From the NCBI RefSeq assembly GCF_900103665.1, contig NZ_FNGY01000003.1:62001-126000 (forward strand): 64,000 bases of DNA, written 5' to 3'. This stretch comes from Pedobacter steynii (GTDB lineage Bacteria > Bacteroidota > Bacteroidia > Sphingobacteriales > Sphingobacteriaceae). Shown piece after piece: positions 25,803-34,297 of the stretch (position 1 is its first letter; the number at the start of each line of letters is the position of its first letter). The notes beneath the pieces are model-generated. The model searched no databases and was not told the origin of the DNA. It saw nothing but the letters and a program-made list of their open reading frames with translations. Position numbers and translations under genes: made by a program.

Positions 25803-27039
25803 CTTGAGCAGTTAAATAGTATAAAATTGAAGATTGTTCTTTTACGAAGGTACGTTGTGCAACTTCTAAAATACGTGTTGAAGTGACGTCATGGTATTTA
25901 TGAATCTCCGTGTTCAGCAGGTTCGCATCTCCTAATAATTCATAATAAGCCAGATTCATGGCTTTATCTAAAAGGCTCATTTCGGCAAATACAATGATGG
26001 ATTCGGATTTGTTTTTCACCTTGGTCAGTTCATCTACCGTTACTTCTTCCGCTGCGATGGCATTCAGTTCTTTCCAGATCGCAGCTTCGGCGGCTTCCAT
26101 GGTTACCCCTTCTACCAGTTTCCCTTCTACGATGAACAATCCCTGATCAATACTCCCCGTCAGGTAAGCATTGATCTCGCTGAATAATTGTTGTTCTTTC
26201 AGGAGGCTATTGTACAGTCTGGACGATTGTCCCTGTGAAAGGATATCCGACAGCAGGTCGTAAACCTGGTAGTCTTTATCCACCCTGTCGGGCATCTGGA
26301 AAGCCATATAGATGGCATTCAGCGGAACCTCTGCGGTTACTGTTTCCTGGCGTGCTTCCTTTTGCTGAGGTTCAGTTGGCAGGTTTCTGAGGTAACGTTC
26401 TCCTGCCGGGATTGGTTCGAACCATTTCTCGGCAAGTGCTTTCACCTCTGCGGTCTTTACATTACCCCCAACTACCATAATGGCATTTTGAGGATTGTAA
26501 TGCTTTTGAAAAAATGCTTTTACATCATCCATTTTGGCATCTTCAATCTGCTTCAGGTCCTGTCCGATGGTGGCCCAGCGGTAAGGGTGCTCCTTATAAG
26601 CAAGAGGTCTCAGTTTCAACCATACATCGCCATAAGGCTGATTCAGGTAACGCTGTTTAAACTCTTCACACACCACATTGCGCTGTGTTTCCAGGCTTTT
26701 CTCAGAAAAGGCAAGGCTCAGCATGCGGTCGCTCTCCAGCCAGAAAGCAGTTTCCAGATTGGTGGCAGGAAGGGTGATATAATAATTGGTGATGTCATTG
26801 CTTGTAAAAGCATTGTTCTCTCCACCGACCCTTTGCAGGGGTTCATCATAACTTGGAATATTTACAGAGCCCCCAAACATGAGGTGCTCAAATAAATGGG
26901 CAAAGCCGGTTTTATCTTGTTCTTCGTCTCTTGCACCAACGTCGTATAGAATGTTTAACACCGCCATAGGCGTTGTATCATCCTCGTGTACCAGGACACG
27001 CAATCCATTGGCCAATGTAAAACGGTTAAAATCTACCAT
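25795..27039 (-). CDS. M16 family zinc peptidase, catalytic subunit
   Basis: A 414-residue M16 metallopeptidase. The inverted zinc motif HLFEH lies at residues 48-52, with the distal Glu in RNVVCEEFKQRY (about 125). Further motifs are KHYNPQNAIMVVGGNV and LSQGQSSRLYNSLLKEQQLF. It should degrade peptides together with the inactive-looking subunit encoded immediately downstream. There is no obvious export signal. The promoter box at 27067-27060 (TATATTTG) is 20 nt before the ATG and diverges from mqnC. Confidence 0.93.
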   Translation of the reverse strand: MVDFNRFTLANGLRVLVHEDDTTPMAVLNILYDVGARDEEQDKTGFAHLFEHLMFGGSVNIPSYDEPLQRVGGENNAFTSNDITNYYITLPATNLETAFWLESDRMLSLAFSEKSLETQRNVVCEEFKQRYLNQPYGDVWLKLRPLAYKEHPYRWATIGQDLKQIEDAKMDDVKAFFQKHYNPQNAIMVVGGNVKTAEVKALAEKWFEPIPAGERYLRNLPTEPQQKEARQETVTAEVPLNAIYMAFQMPDRVDKDYQVYDLLSDILSQGQSSRLYNSLLKEQQLFSEINAYLTGSIDQGLFIVEGKLVEGVTMEAAEAAIWKELNAIAAEEVTVDELTKVKNKSESIIVFAEMSLLDKAMNLAYYELLGDANLLNTEIHKYHDVTSTRILEVAQRTFVKEQSSILYYLTAQDA

Positions 27040-27059
27040 ATCTATTAAAATAATTGTTT

Positions 27060-27067
27060 CAAATATA
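27060..27067 (-). promoter_or_regulatory. -7 box of the M16 peptidase operon
   Basis: Minus strand reads TATATTTG (exact TAnnTTTG), 20 nt before the ATG at 27039. It is divergent from the mqnC box at 27127-27134. Confidence 0.55.
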
Positions 27068-27126
27068 GGAATAAAGCAAAAGGGAAATGTGATAATAATG
27101 TGAAATAAAAAGAAAGGAACTTATGG

Positions 27127-27134
27127 TATATTTG
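27127..27134 (+). promoter_or_regulatory. -7 box of mqnC with leaderless spacing
   Basis: TATATTTG (exact TAnnTTTG) followed by CAGT and then the ATG at 27139. The start codon is 4 nt after the box, so the transcript is probably leaderless. The N-terminal residues of the protein fit the family, so a later true start is unlikely. Confidence 0.6.
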
Positions 27135-27138
27135 CAGT

Positions 27139-28263
27139 ATGAATACTGCCGAATTATTGCATAGGGCCTTACATTTCGACTTTCTTACCCAGGAAGAAGG
27201 CGTTTTTTTGTATCACCATGCATCAACTGCCGAACTGGCCTATGTAGCCAATGAACTGAGGAAAAAACAAGTACCCAGCGGGAAAGTAACCTGGCAGATA
27301 GACCGAAATGTAAACACTACAAACGTATGTATTGCCAATTGTAAATTCTGTAATTTCTTCAGAAGACCTGGCCACGACGAGAGTTACATTACAGATATCG
27401 AGACTTATAAAGTTAAAATTGAAGAGACTTTCAGATTAGGCGGCGATCAGTTGCTGCTTCAGGGCGGACATCATCCTGACCTTGGCTTAAAATTTTATGC
27501 CGATCTGTTTAAACAACTTAAAGAATTATATCCTGATCTTAAACTACATGCTTTAGGTCCGCCGGAAATTGCACACGTGGCAAAACTGGAAGGCATTTCT
27601 CATACGGAAGTACTGCGTGCATTGAAAGCAGCCGGAATGGATTCCCTGCCTGGTGCAGGTGCTGAAATCCTGAACGACCGTGTCAGAAGGTTGATTTCCA
27701 AAGGGAAATGTGGCGGAAAAGAGTGGCTGGACGTGATGCGCGCTGCACATCAGCTGGACATTACCACTTCGGCGACCATGATGTTCGGACATGTAGAAAC
27801 TATTGAAGAACGTTTTGAACACCTGGTATGGATCAGGGAGGTTCAAAGTGAGAAGCCGGCAGATGCCAAAGGTTTCCTTGCTTTTATTCCATGGCCTTTC
27901 CAGGATGACGGTACTTTACTAAAAAGATTAAGGGGCATCAGCAATAATGTTTCCGGCGATGAGTACATCAGAATGCTGGCGCTGAGCAGGATCATGCTGC
28001 CTAACGTTAAAAATATTCAGGCCTCATGGCTTACTGTAGGTAAAAATGTAGCAGAATTGTGTTTACATGCCGGAGCAAATGATTTCGGGTCCATCATGAT
28101 TGAAGAAAATGTTGTTTCTGCAGCTGGTGCACCACACCGCTTTACGGCGAAAGGAATTCAGGATGCGATCAGAGAAGCCGGTTTTGAACCTCAGCTTCGT
28201 GGTCAGCAATACAATTACCGCGATCTTCCGGAACACCTGGAAGAACAGGTGATCAATTACTAA
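27139..28263 (+). CDS. mqnC: Cyclic dehypoxanthinyl futalosine synthase (radical SAM, menaquinone pathway)
   Basis: A 374-residue radical SAM enzyme that cyclises dehypoxanthine futalosine in the futalosine route to menaquinone. The 4Fe-4S/SAM motif CxxxCxxC is at Cys64, Cys68 and Cys71 (NVCIANCKFCNFFRRPGHDE). Downstream motifs distinguish MqnC from the related MqnE: LLQGGHHPDLGLKFYADLFK, LHALGPPEIAHVAKLEG, AAGMDSLPGAGAEIL, ATMMFGHVETIEERFEHL and FLAFIPWPFQDDGT. It stands alone here, and the other mqn genes are not in the window. It implies respiration with menaquinone made from chorismate by this pathway. Confidence 0.93.
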   Translation: MNTAELLHRALHFDFLTQEEGVFLYHHASTAELAYVANELRKKQVPSGKVTWQIDRNVNTTNVCIANCKFCNFFRRPGHDESYITDIETYKVKIEETFRLGGDQLLLQGGHHPDLGLKFYADLFKQLKELYPDLKLHALGPPEIAHVAKLEGISHTEVLRALKAAGMDSLPGAGAEILNDRVRRLISKGKCGGKEWLDVMRAAHQLDITTSATMMFGHVETIEERFEHLVWIREVQSEKPADAKGFLAFIPWPFQDDGTLLKRLRGISNNVSGDEYIRMLALSRIMLPNVKNIQASWLTVGKNVAELCLHAGANDFGSIMIEENVVSAAGAPHRFTAKGIQDAIREAGFEPQLRGQQYNYRDLPEHLEEQVINY

Positions 28264-28292
28264 AAAAAAGAGGGGAACTTACGTTCCCCTCT
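28262..28292 (-). terminator. Terminator of the ferritin-like operon
   Basis: 10-bp perfect stem AGAGGGGAAC (28269-28278) with GTTCCCCTCT (28283-28292), 4-nt loop. On the minus strand it is followed by eight T. It lies 28 nt after the ferritin-like stop and abuts the end of mqnC, which converges from the other side. Confidence 0.85.
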
Positions 28293-28319
28293 CACCTTAA
28301 ACTTAAACAATCATCCCTC

Positions 28320-29165
28320 TTAAGAAACTCCAAATAATTTTACAATATCCAACACCTGTTGGGTAGTTAAGGGCTCATCAAATGATTCTGAGGCCGCCGC
28401 AGCATTCACTGCAGTTGCGTTAATTCCGATAATTGAAATGGTAGCCTGAGTAGTCGTTTCCTCTCCCGCATATACCGCCGCCGCATTTGGCACCCCGCTA
28501 TCATTTCCTCCGGTAATCCAGGGTTTGATGGCAAAGCCATTTTGTGCACGCATGTAACGGATTTTAGCCGCATGACGGGCTTCCACAGAATGAATGTTCA
28601 ATGCAGCCGTCAACACCCCTCCCTGTCCTACTAAAGCAGGAGCCTGTCCTTTATAAGCGCGAACACCGGTATCTTCCAAAGCTTGTGCTACTGCCAGGAA
28701 GACCCCATAATTGCCAACTGCAAAAGGGTTTGGGAAAGCACCACTTGCAGTCCAGTCGTAACTCGCTTTTGCGGCAACAGCATCTGAACCAATCACGCCT
28801 TTCAGGAAATTCACATGTGACGTTTCATGTCCGCTGATGATGCCAATCGCGGTTTTATCCAAAGTGCCCTGTGCTGATCCCGGAAAATCTGCACCACCCG
28901 TTGCTTTTAATGCCTGGGTATAAAATGCTGCTTCAAAATGTTCCAATGTTAGTGCAAACTGGAGTACCGCTTTTACGCCTGAGGGTAAAGTACTTTGTCC
29001 GTATGCTTTGGTAAACATCGAACCTAATGCCATAGGAATGGCTGCAAGGCTTACCTTTTTACCGATATTGAAAAACTCCTTCATAGCGGTTCTTCTCGGA
29101 CTAAAGCGTTCATACACTTCTCCATCCACTTTTTCAATTTCTTCTAATATATCTACGATATTCAT
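28320..29165 (-). CDS. Ferritin-like domain protein with twin-arginine-like N-terminus, second of pair
   Basis: A 281-residue exported ferritin-like (Ferritin_2, desiccation-related type) protein. The N-terminus RRTAMKEFFNIGKKVSLAAI resembles a Tat signal preceded by a 24-residue cytosolic extension. The four-helix bundle keeps a full di-iron ligand set: Glu in TLEHFEAAFYTQAL, ExxH in GHETSHVNFLKG, Glu in ALEDTGVRAYKG, and ExxH in IHSVEARHAAKIRYM. Function is unproven; roles in oxidative or desiccation stress are suggested for relatives. It lies 11 nt after the upstream paralogue and ends at a strong terminator. Confidence 0.85.
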   Translation of the reverse strand: MNIVDILEEIEKVDGEVYERFSPRRTAMKEFFNIGKKVSLAAIPMALGSMFTKAYGQSTLPSGVKAVLQFALTLEHFEAAFYTQALKATGGADFPGSAQGTLDKTAIGIISGHETSHVNFLKGVIGSDAVAAKASYDWTASGAFPNPFAVGNYGVFLAVAQALEDTGVRAYKGQAPALVGQGGVLTAALNIHSVEARHAAKIRYMRAQNGFAIKPWITGGNDSGVPNAAAVYAGEETTTQATISIIGINATAVNAAAASESFDEPLTTQQVLDIVKLFGVS

Positions 29166-29176
29166 GTTTTCCAGGT

Positions 29177-29896
29177 TTAGGCGTTAAAATTGGTTACGTT
29201 GATTTTTGTTTTTACAAATCCACCTGCAATGGCCAGTACTTCCAAAGGGTTCCGGGATTTATCCAGGCCATTGACCATATCCACCACTTCCACATTAGAG
29301 AAGGAATTAGGAGAAATCAATTCTCTGATATAAGCCGCATGGCGGGCCTCCACGGAAACAATCTTACCGGCAAGGGTTAAATAAACGGTACTTTTCAATA
29401 AACTTCCTGCACCATTATAAGCGGAAACACCTAAATCTTCAAAAGCTTTTGCAGTTCCCAGTACACTGGTCCGGTCCGCAAAATTGATCTTTGAAAAATC
29501 AACCTCCAGGCTGCCTATCGCTGCTGCTCCCAATGCGTTTTTGAAAAATTCACGATGGGCAATCTCATGAAATTGAATGTCTTTGAAGTACGCCAGTTCT
29601 GCCGCACTGATATTGGCATAGGGAGTGGCAGCTACCTGAATATAAAAGGCAGCCTCCAGCTGCTCCAATGCATAGGCATAATTTAATACACCAAAATCAT
29701 CTTTAAAATCCAGCGTTACGCCGGTTTTTCCCGGTTCCATTGGATTATTTCGGTCCTTTTTACAACCGGCAGCAATCAATGCAATACCTGCTGCTCCTGC
29801 ACCTGCATATTGCAGGAAAGAACGACGCTGCAATGTGGAGTTAAAAATACTGCTTTCCTCCTGCAGCATTTCTTTTTCTTCTTGTAAGTTTTTCAT
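29177..29896 (-). CDS. Ferritin-like domain protein with Tat/lipoprotein signal, first of pair
   Basis: A 239-residue ferritin-like protein. The N-terminus carries RRSFLQYAGAGAAGIALIAAGCKK, combining a twin-arginine motif with a lipobox (AAGC), so it is probably exported folded and lipid-anchored. The di-iron ligands are present: Glu in LEQLEAAFYIQVA, ExxH in FHEIAHREFFKN, Glu in AFEDLGVSAYNG, and ExxH in SVEARHAAYIREL. It is in an operon with a second ferritin-like gene 11 nt downstream. The leader holds a repeated regulatory element (29917-29974) shared with the reductase gene at 13819. Confidence 0.87.
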   Translation of the reverse strand: MKNLQEEKEMLQEESSIFNSTLQRRSFLQYAGAGAAGIALIAAGCKKDRNNPMEPGKTGVTLDFKDDFGVLNYAYALEQLEAAFYIQVAATPYANISAAELAYFKDIQFHEIAHREFFKNALGAAAIGSLEVDFSKINFADRTSVLGTAKAFEDLGVSAYNGAGSLLKSTVYLTLAGKIVSVEARHAAYIRELISPNSFSNVEVVDMVNGLDKSRNPLEVLAIAGGFVKTKINVTNFNA

Positions 29897-29916
29897 AAGG
29901 CTATTTTTTTATGGCC

Positions 29917-29974
29917 ATGAAGCGATCATGATGTTCGTTTCGTTAGTTCATCTGTAAGATCATGATCGTTTCAT
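29917..29974 (-). promoter_or_regulatory. Conserved inverted-repeat leader element, copy A (ferritin operon)
   Basis: A 58-nt element read on the minus strand. Its 5' part ATGAAACGATCATGATCTTA (continuing CAGAT) and its 3' part ATCATGATCGCTTCAT pair over 16 positions with one mismatch. It ends 20 nt before the ferritin start codon at 29896. Copy B at 13730-13792 has the same order, orientation and distance from its gene. Each arm contains the 8-nt palindrome ATCATGAT, so it could be two sites for a dimeric regulator or one RNA stem. Confidence 0.6.
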
Positions 29975-29999
29975 AGTTTTTGGTTTTGGGTTAAAGCTT

Positions 30000-30031
30000 A
30001 TGAAGCTTACCTGCGCAGGTTTCAGGTTCAT
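30000..30031. repeat. Small palindromic structure near leader element A
   Basis: Contains the perfect 12-nt palindrome ACCTGCGCAGGT (30009-30020), flanked by ATGAAGCTT on the left and TTCAGGTTCAT on the right. The outer ATGAA/TTCAT ends recall the ends of the leader element at 29917-29974. It lies in the 259-nt divergent gap between the ferritin operon and the LytTR regulator. No clear TAnnTTTG box was found in that gap. Confidence 0.45.
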
Positions 30032-30155
30032 AAAATTTATTGGGTTTTATAAAGGCATCTACGAGAGAAAAAGAAGGACGGTTTTCAGACAGCGGAAGAA
30101 ATATTCTTAGTTCCCTCAATTTTTTAATAAATTCACCCTATAAAACTGATAAACT

Positions 30156-30935
30156 GTGCTGAATACAATTATTGTTGACGATGAAGAATTTGCCCGTTCC
30201 TCTCTTTATTTCTTATTACAGGAAAACTGCGAGAACATCCATATTTCGGGGATTGCCAAGTCTGTAGCTGAAGCGCGACAATTACTGAGCAACAACAAGA
30301 TAGACCTGATATTCCTGGACATTGCCATGCCCGGAGAGAATGGATTTGACCTGATTCCGCAGGCACAACTCAGTAAATCACATGTGATCTTTACCACTGC
30401 TTATGATCAGTATGCACTCCGGGCAATTAAGGCCAATGCGCTGGATTATCTGTTAAAACCCATAGATATTGATGAGCTGAAACTGGCCGTAGAAAAAGCC
30501 GGTAAATATATCGCCCTGAATAAAAAAGAGCACAACAGAAATGAAAGTCTTCAAAATCTGGCTGTTCATTTATCAGAAAGAAATGAGATCAGGAAGATTA
30601 GTTTACCCAATGGGCAGGGCTATTCATTGATCAATATTGATGATATCATTCATATTGAAGCAGATAGCAATTATTCCATATTTCACCTGGCCAATAAAGA
30701 AACCATTACCGTTTCCAAGGTTTTAAAAGAATATGAGGAAATCCTTCCGGAACAACAGTTTGTCAGAATCCATAAATCCAGCATCGTCAACCTGAATTAT
30801 TTAAAGGAATATAATTCTAAGAATGGTATGGAAGTGATCCTGAAGAATGGAGAAAAAATTGCGGTTTCAAGAAGAAGGGCCAGTGATTTCGCAGAGAAGA
30901 TTAAATCATATACCCGTTTTGAAAGTGATAAATAA
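30156..30935 (+). CDS. LytTR-type response regulator
   Basis: A 259-residue two-component regulator that starts with GTG (30156) followed by LNTIIVDDEEFAR. The receiver domain (1-120) has the acidic pair Asp8/Asp9, phospho-acceptor Asp55 in IFLDIAMPGENG, and Lys in LDYLLKPIDID. The LytTR DNA-binding domain (about 150-255) shows YSLINIDDIIHIEADSNYSI, FVRIHKSSIVNLNYL and NGEKIAVSRRRASDFAEKIK. It is followed, with an 11-nt overlap, by the cognate histidine kinase gene. Target genes are unknown; the divergent ferritin operon is a possible target by position. Confidence 0.92.
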   Translation: MLNTIIVDDEEFARSSLYFLLQENCENIHISGIAKSVAEARQLLSNNKIDLIFLDIAMPGENGFDLIPQAQLSKSHVIFTTAYDQYALRAIKANALDYLLKPIDIDELKLAVEKAGKYIALNKKEHNRNESLQNLAVHLSERNEIRKISLPNGQGYSLINIDDIIHIEADSNYSIFHLANKETITVSKVLKEYEEILPEQQFVRIHKSSIVNLNYLKEYNSKNGMEVILKNGEKIAVSRRRASDFAEKIKSYTRFESDK

Positions 30936-33885
30936 GAAAAAAATAAACGCCGTTAAGCTTTTTACGATCAGCATTTTAAGCTTTTTGTTCAGCACAACTG
31001 GTTTTTCACAAAGCACTTACCTTCAGCATTTCAGTACAAAGAACGGACTTCCAAGTAACAATTGTTTTTATACTTTACAGGATAGTAAAGGATACATCTG
31101 GATCGCTACCGATGCAGGGGTAAGTCGTTTTGACGGTAAAATATTTGAAACATTTTCGATCAATGATGGTCTTCCCGACAACCAGATCCTCCAGTTAAAA
31201 GAAGATAAAAGCGGAAAGATCTGGTTTCTCGCCTTGAATGGTCAGCTCAGCTATTTTTTCAATGGAAAGATTTACAATGAGACCAACAACAATTTATTGA
31301 AATTACTCAAGTTCAATGCCGTGATTGTTTCATTTTTCCAGGACAGTAAAGGAAGGATCTGGTTGGGAACGAACAAGAATGTGCTCGTGATGTATCATGG
31401 CAAACACATTACAAAATACATTTCGGCCGACCATGACCGGCAGTTTATCAATACTTTTGTTCATGAAGATGGTACCGGAAAAATATGGGCAGTCAGCAAT
31501 ACCTCTGTGCGGATGCTGCAAGGAAATAAATTCAAAGTTGCCCCACATAGCAGTTTACCGATTTCCTATAAAACAGCGCTCAACCTTCCCGATAAAACCC
31601 TCGCCTACCTCGATGCTTCGGGTCTGAAGATCAGAACAGGCAACGAGGAAAGATTACTGACAAAAGTAAATAACGCGCTATTGAGTAATGATCCGGGGTA
31701 TTTTCACCTGGATCAAAATAAAGACCTCTGGTTAAGCAATGCTTCCGGCATTTACCATATTGAATCCGACGGAAAAACTAAGCGTTACCTGGACAATATC
31801 TCTTCCAGTCAGGCGATCAGGGATGCGAAAGGGAATATGTGGTTTACGACGACCAATGGCATTTATATGCTCCCTCAGAAAAATGAACGGTTATATGTCG
31901 TCAATAAAGCCAACGGGCTGAGCAGTGACCTGGTAAAAAGCATTATAAAGGACGACAAAAACAGGTTGTGGCTGGGTATGGACGAAGCAAAGATCAATGT
32001 TGTTGATCAGCAGAGCAGTCAGATCAATCAAATCTCATTAGGGGATAAAAAGAAATACAACATCATTAAACAACTTGCTTTCGACAGCACTGACCATTCC
32101 ATTTATTTTGCTTCTGATTATGGTTTGGGCAGGATAAATGAAAGCGACAAAAACAACAGGAATATCGATTATCTCCGGGAAACGAGCAGCTCCATGTTTG
32201 TCATCAAAAGTTTCAGCATCTCCTCAGGAGGACTTAAAAACCTGGCATTGGCCCTTTCTTCGGGTGTGGTGATTATCCCGGACAGGCTAAAGAAATTTGA
32301 ATTCACTTCCCTTTCCTTCAAGCAGGGCGAAGATTTCTTTAACAACAGGTCTTACCGGGTATTTTACGACCGGCAGCAGGGCTTATGGTTTTCCAACATC
32401 AATGGCTTATCCGAGTTCAATAAGGGAACCTTAACTAATTTCTTTGAAAAACAACCCCTGTTAACCAAGCGGATTAACGACATTCAGGAGCTTCCCGACC
32501 GTACGCTTGTGCTCGCAACGGATGGAAACGGACTGCTCTTTATGAAAGAGGGACGGATCGTCAAGGTCATCACACAAGAAGATGGCTTAGCGGACAACAT
32601 CTGTAAACGCCTGTTTGTAAAAAACAACCAGACCTGGGTGGTCACCAATAATGGGATCAACAGGATTTACTTCGATGGGGAAAATGCGAACGTCGAATCT
32701 TTTGAATACACGAATGCACTGCTGACCGATGATGTGAATTGTCTGTATATTGACGATAAGAACGCCTATTTTGCGACCAATAATGGCCTAGTTTATTTTG
32801 CTTACAACCAATCTGAACACAATAAGGAAGCACCAAAAGTATACATCACTTCTGTAGTCAACAACAAAAGTAAGTTGGGAATGGACCATCAGGACCATGT
32901 ATTGGATCCTTCCAACAACAGCATTACCTTTTACTATAGTGCCATAGATTTCCAGAACAAAAACATCCTTTACCGGTACCGCTTAAAAGCAGATGCCCCA
33001 TGGACAGAAACAAAAAGCCGGAGGATTGAATTCTCTTCTCTGGAACCTGGAGAATATAGCTTTGAACTGAGTGCCAAATCAAATAACAGCAACTGGAGTA
33101 GCCCTGCGAAGGTTAATTTCGTACTCAAAGCACATTTCTGGCAAACCACCTGGTTCCTGATCCTGGTTTTCCTGCTGGCAGGTTTTGCTTTTTATAAGCT
33201 GGCAGTTATTGTTACCCGGCGACAAAAAAATAAAGAACAGGAGCAATTGCTGCTGAAGAACAAAATACTGATGCTGGAGCAACGTGCCTTGCAGGCGATG
33301 ATGAATCCCCATTTCGTTTTCAATGTGATGAATTCGATTCAGCATTACATCAATACAAAGGATACCAATTCCGCCAATAAAATCCTGACGGGCTTTGCGA
33401 AGCTGATCAGGAAGAACCTGGAAATCTGTACCCGAAGTTTCATTAGCCTGGAGGAAGAACTGGATTACCTGGAACTGTACCTGAGCCTGGAGAAAAAACG
33501 ATTCGGTGATAAACTGATGTACCAGATCAAGGTAAGCCCGGCCATTGACAAAGAAGAAACGATGGTTCCTTCGATGATTCTGCAACCTTATATTGAGAAT
33601 GCCATCTGGCACGGCATCATGCCTAAGGAGGAAGGTGGTAAAATCGACCTGCTGATTGACCTGCAGGGACCCGATCACCTGATCATAAAAATCATTGATG
33701 ATGGTGTTGGTATAGACAATTCCCTCAGGAACAGAAAAGGTGATCACCAGAGTAAAGGAATGGACCTGACCAAAGAACGCATCAATTTATTAAACCAGGT
33801 TGAAGCTAATCCTATACAGATAAAGGTACAACAGACCGGGATTTCGGGCACTTTTGTATCCATTTCTATCCCATTAATGCCCTAA
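30925..33885 (+). CDS. Beta-propeller (Reg_prop/Y_Y_Y) sensor histidine kinase of the LytS type
   Basis: About 986 residues from a GTG at 30925, which overlaps the regulator stop by 11 nt and begins just before a signal peptide (LFTISILSFLFSTTGFSQ). An in-frame ATG at 30847 would overlap the regulator by 89 nt, so it is less likely. Order: signal peptide; two seven-bladed-propeller halves made of Reg_prop repeats (GLPSNNCFYTLQDSKGYIWI, GLPDNQILQLKEDKSGKIWF, GLSSDLVKSIIKDDKNRLWL, GLADNICKRLFVKNNQTWVV); a Y_Y_Y domain; one membrane helix (TWFLILVFLLAGFAFYKLAV); a His-kinase dimerisation motif (MMNPHFVFNVMNSIQHYINT); and an ATPase domain (MILQPYIENAIWHGI, IKIIDDGVGID). It senses a periplasmic signal and phosphorylates the adjacent regulator. 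Confidence 0.92.
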   Translation: MINKKKINAVKLFTISILSFLFSTTGFSQSTYLQHFSTKNGLPSNNCFYTLQDSKGYIWIATDAGVSRFDGKIFETFSINDGLPDNQILQLKEDKSGKIWFLALNGQLSYFFNGKIYNETNNNLLKLLKFNAVIVSFFQDSKGRIWLGTNKNVLVMYHGKHITKYISADHDRQFINTFVHEDGTGKIWAVSNTSVRMLQGNKFKVAPHSSLPISYKTALNLPDKTLAYLDASGLKIRTGNEERLLTKVNNALLSNDPGYFHLDQNKDLWLSNASGIYHIESDGKTKRYLDNISSSQAIRDAKGNMWFTTTNGIYMLPQKNERLYVVNKANGLSSDLVKSIIKDDKNRLWLGMDEAKINVVDQQSSQINQISLGDKKKYNIIKQLAFDSTDHSIYFASDYGLGRINESDKNNRNIDYLRETSSSMFVIKSFSISSGGLKNLALALSSGVVIIPDRLKKFEFTSLSFKQGEDFFNNRSYRVFYDRQQGLWFSNINGLSEFNKGTLTNFFEKQPLLTKRINDIQELPDRTLVLATDGNGLLFMKEGRIVKVITQEDGLADNICKRLFVKNNQTWVVTNNGINRIYFDGENANVESFEYTNALLTDDVNCLYIDDKNAYFATNNGLVYFAYNQSEHNKEAPKVYITSVVNNKSKLGMDHQDHVLDPSNNSITFYYSAIDFQNKNILYRYRLKADAPWTETKSRRIEFSSLEPGEYSFELSAKSNNSNWSSPAKVNFVLKAHFWQTTWFLILVFLLAGFAFYKLAVIVTRRQKNKEQEQLLLKNKILMLEQRALQAMMNPHFVFNVMNSIQHYINTKDTNSANKILTGFAKLIRKNLEICTRSFISLEEELDYLELYLSLEKKRFGDKLMYQIKVSPAIDKEETMVPSMILQPYIENAIWHGIMPKEEGGKIDLLIDLQGPDHLIIKIIDDGVGIDNSLRNRKGDHQSKGMDLTKERINLLNQVEANPIQIKVQQTGISGTFVSISIPLMP

Positions 33886-33939
33886 ATTACCGTTTACTCA
33901 ATTATACATACCACTTACTAATTCTATATTAATCCTGCT

Positions 33940-34104
33940 TAAATTTGCATTAAACTTGTTATAGATATTAAAACAAACATAGTTTGTAAAAAGCGTTCTT
34001 ATAGAATTGATCAAAGATATTTTACCTAACCTAAAACTATATCTCAATTCAGGTTTCATTTGTGTGTTAAAAAATGGTAAAGCCTCAAACTTTACCATTT
34101 TTTT
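33940..34104 (+). ncRNA. Candidate small RNA or processed 3' UTR
   Basis: The 412-nt gap 33886-34297 is AT-rich. It contains an exact -7 box TAAATTTG (33940-33947) and, about 150 nt later, a strong terminator: AAAAATGGTAAAG (34070-34082) pairs with CTTTACCATTTTT (34090-34102), and a further run of T follows. In between are hairpins ACAAAC-ATA-GTTTGT, TTCT-TAT-AGAA and an AGATAT/ATATCT pair. No convincing ORF is present; a 104-codon minus-strand reading frame here looks like AT-rich chance. No clear -33 box was found, so it might be the 3' UTR of the kinase mRNA. The A-run before the stem means the terminator could also work on the minus strand. Confidence 0.35.
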
Positions 34105-34297
34105 TTGCCCTCCTCCCTCCTTTTTGCTACGCAAAATAAATCTGTTATTTATTTTTAAATAACTCTTCCCGTAAAAGTTTTTTATACTAATTTTGATGCA
34201 CCAAAAAATCAAATAAAACAGCTTTGCTTATATTTAAAAAGATTTTTTGTATTTTTAACGTACCAATAAAAACCTTACTGAATTTATTTTTTTTGTA

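Noticed and set aside
26362..26895. 177-codon plus-strand frame inside the M16 peptidase
   Set aside because: Antisense to the zinc-peptidase coding region; no motif or promoter.
33079..33747. 222-codon minus-strand frame inside the histidine kinase
   Set aside because: Antisense to the conserved kinase domain; no start signals.
33898..34212. 104-codon minus-strand reading frame after the kinase gene
   Set aside because: AT-rich, low-complexity composition (many Ile, Asn, Lys, Phe), crosses a strong terminator, no recognisable motif.
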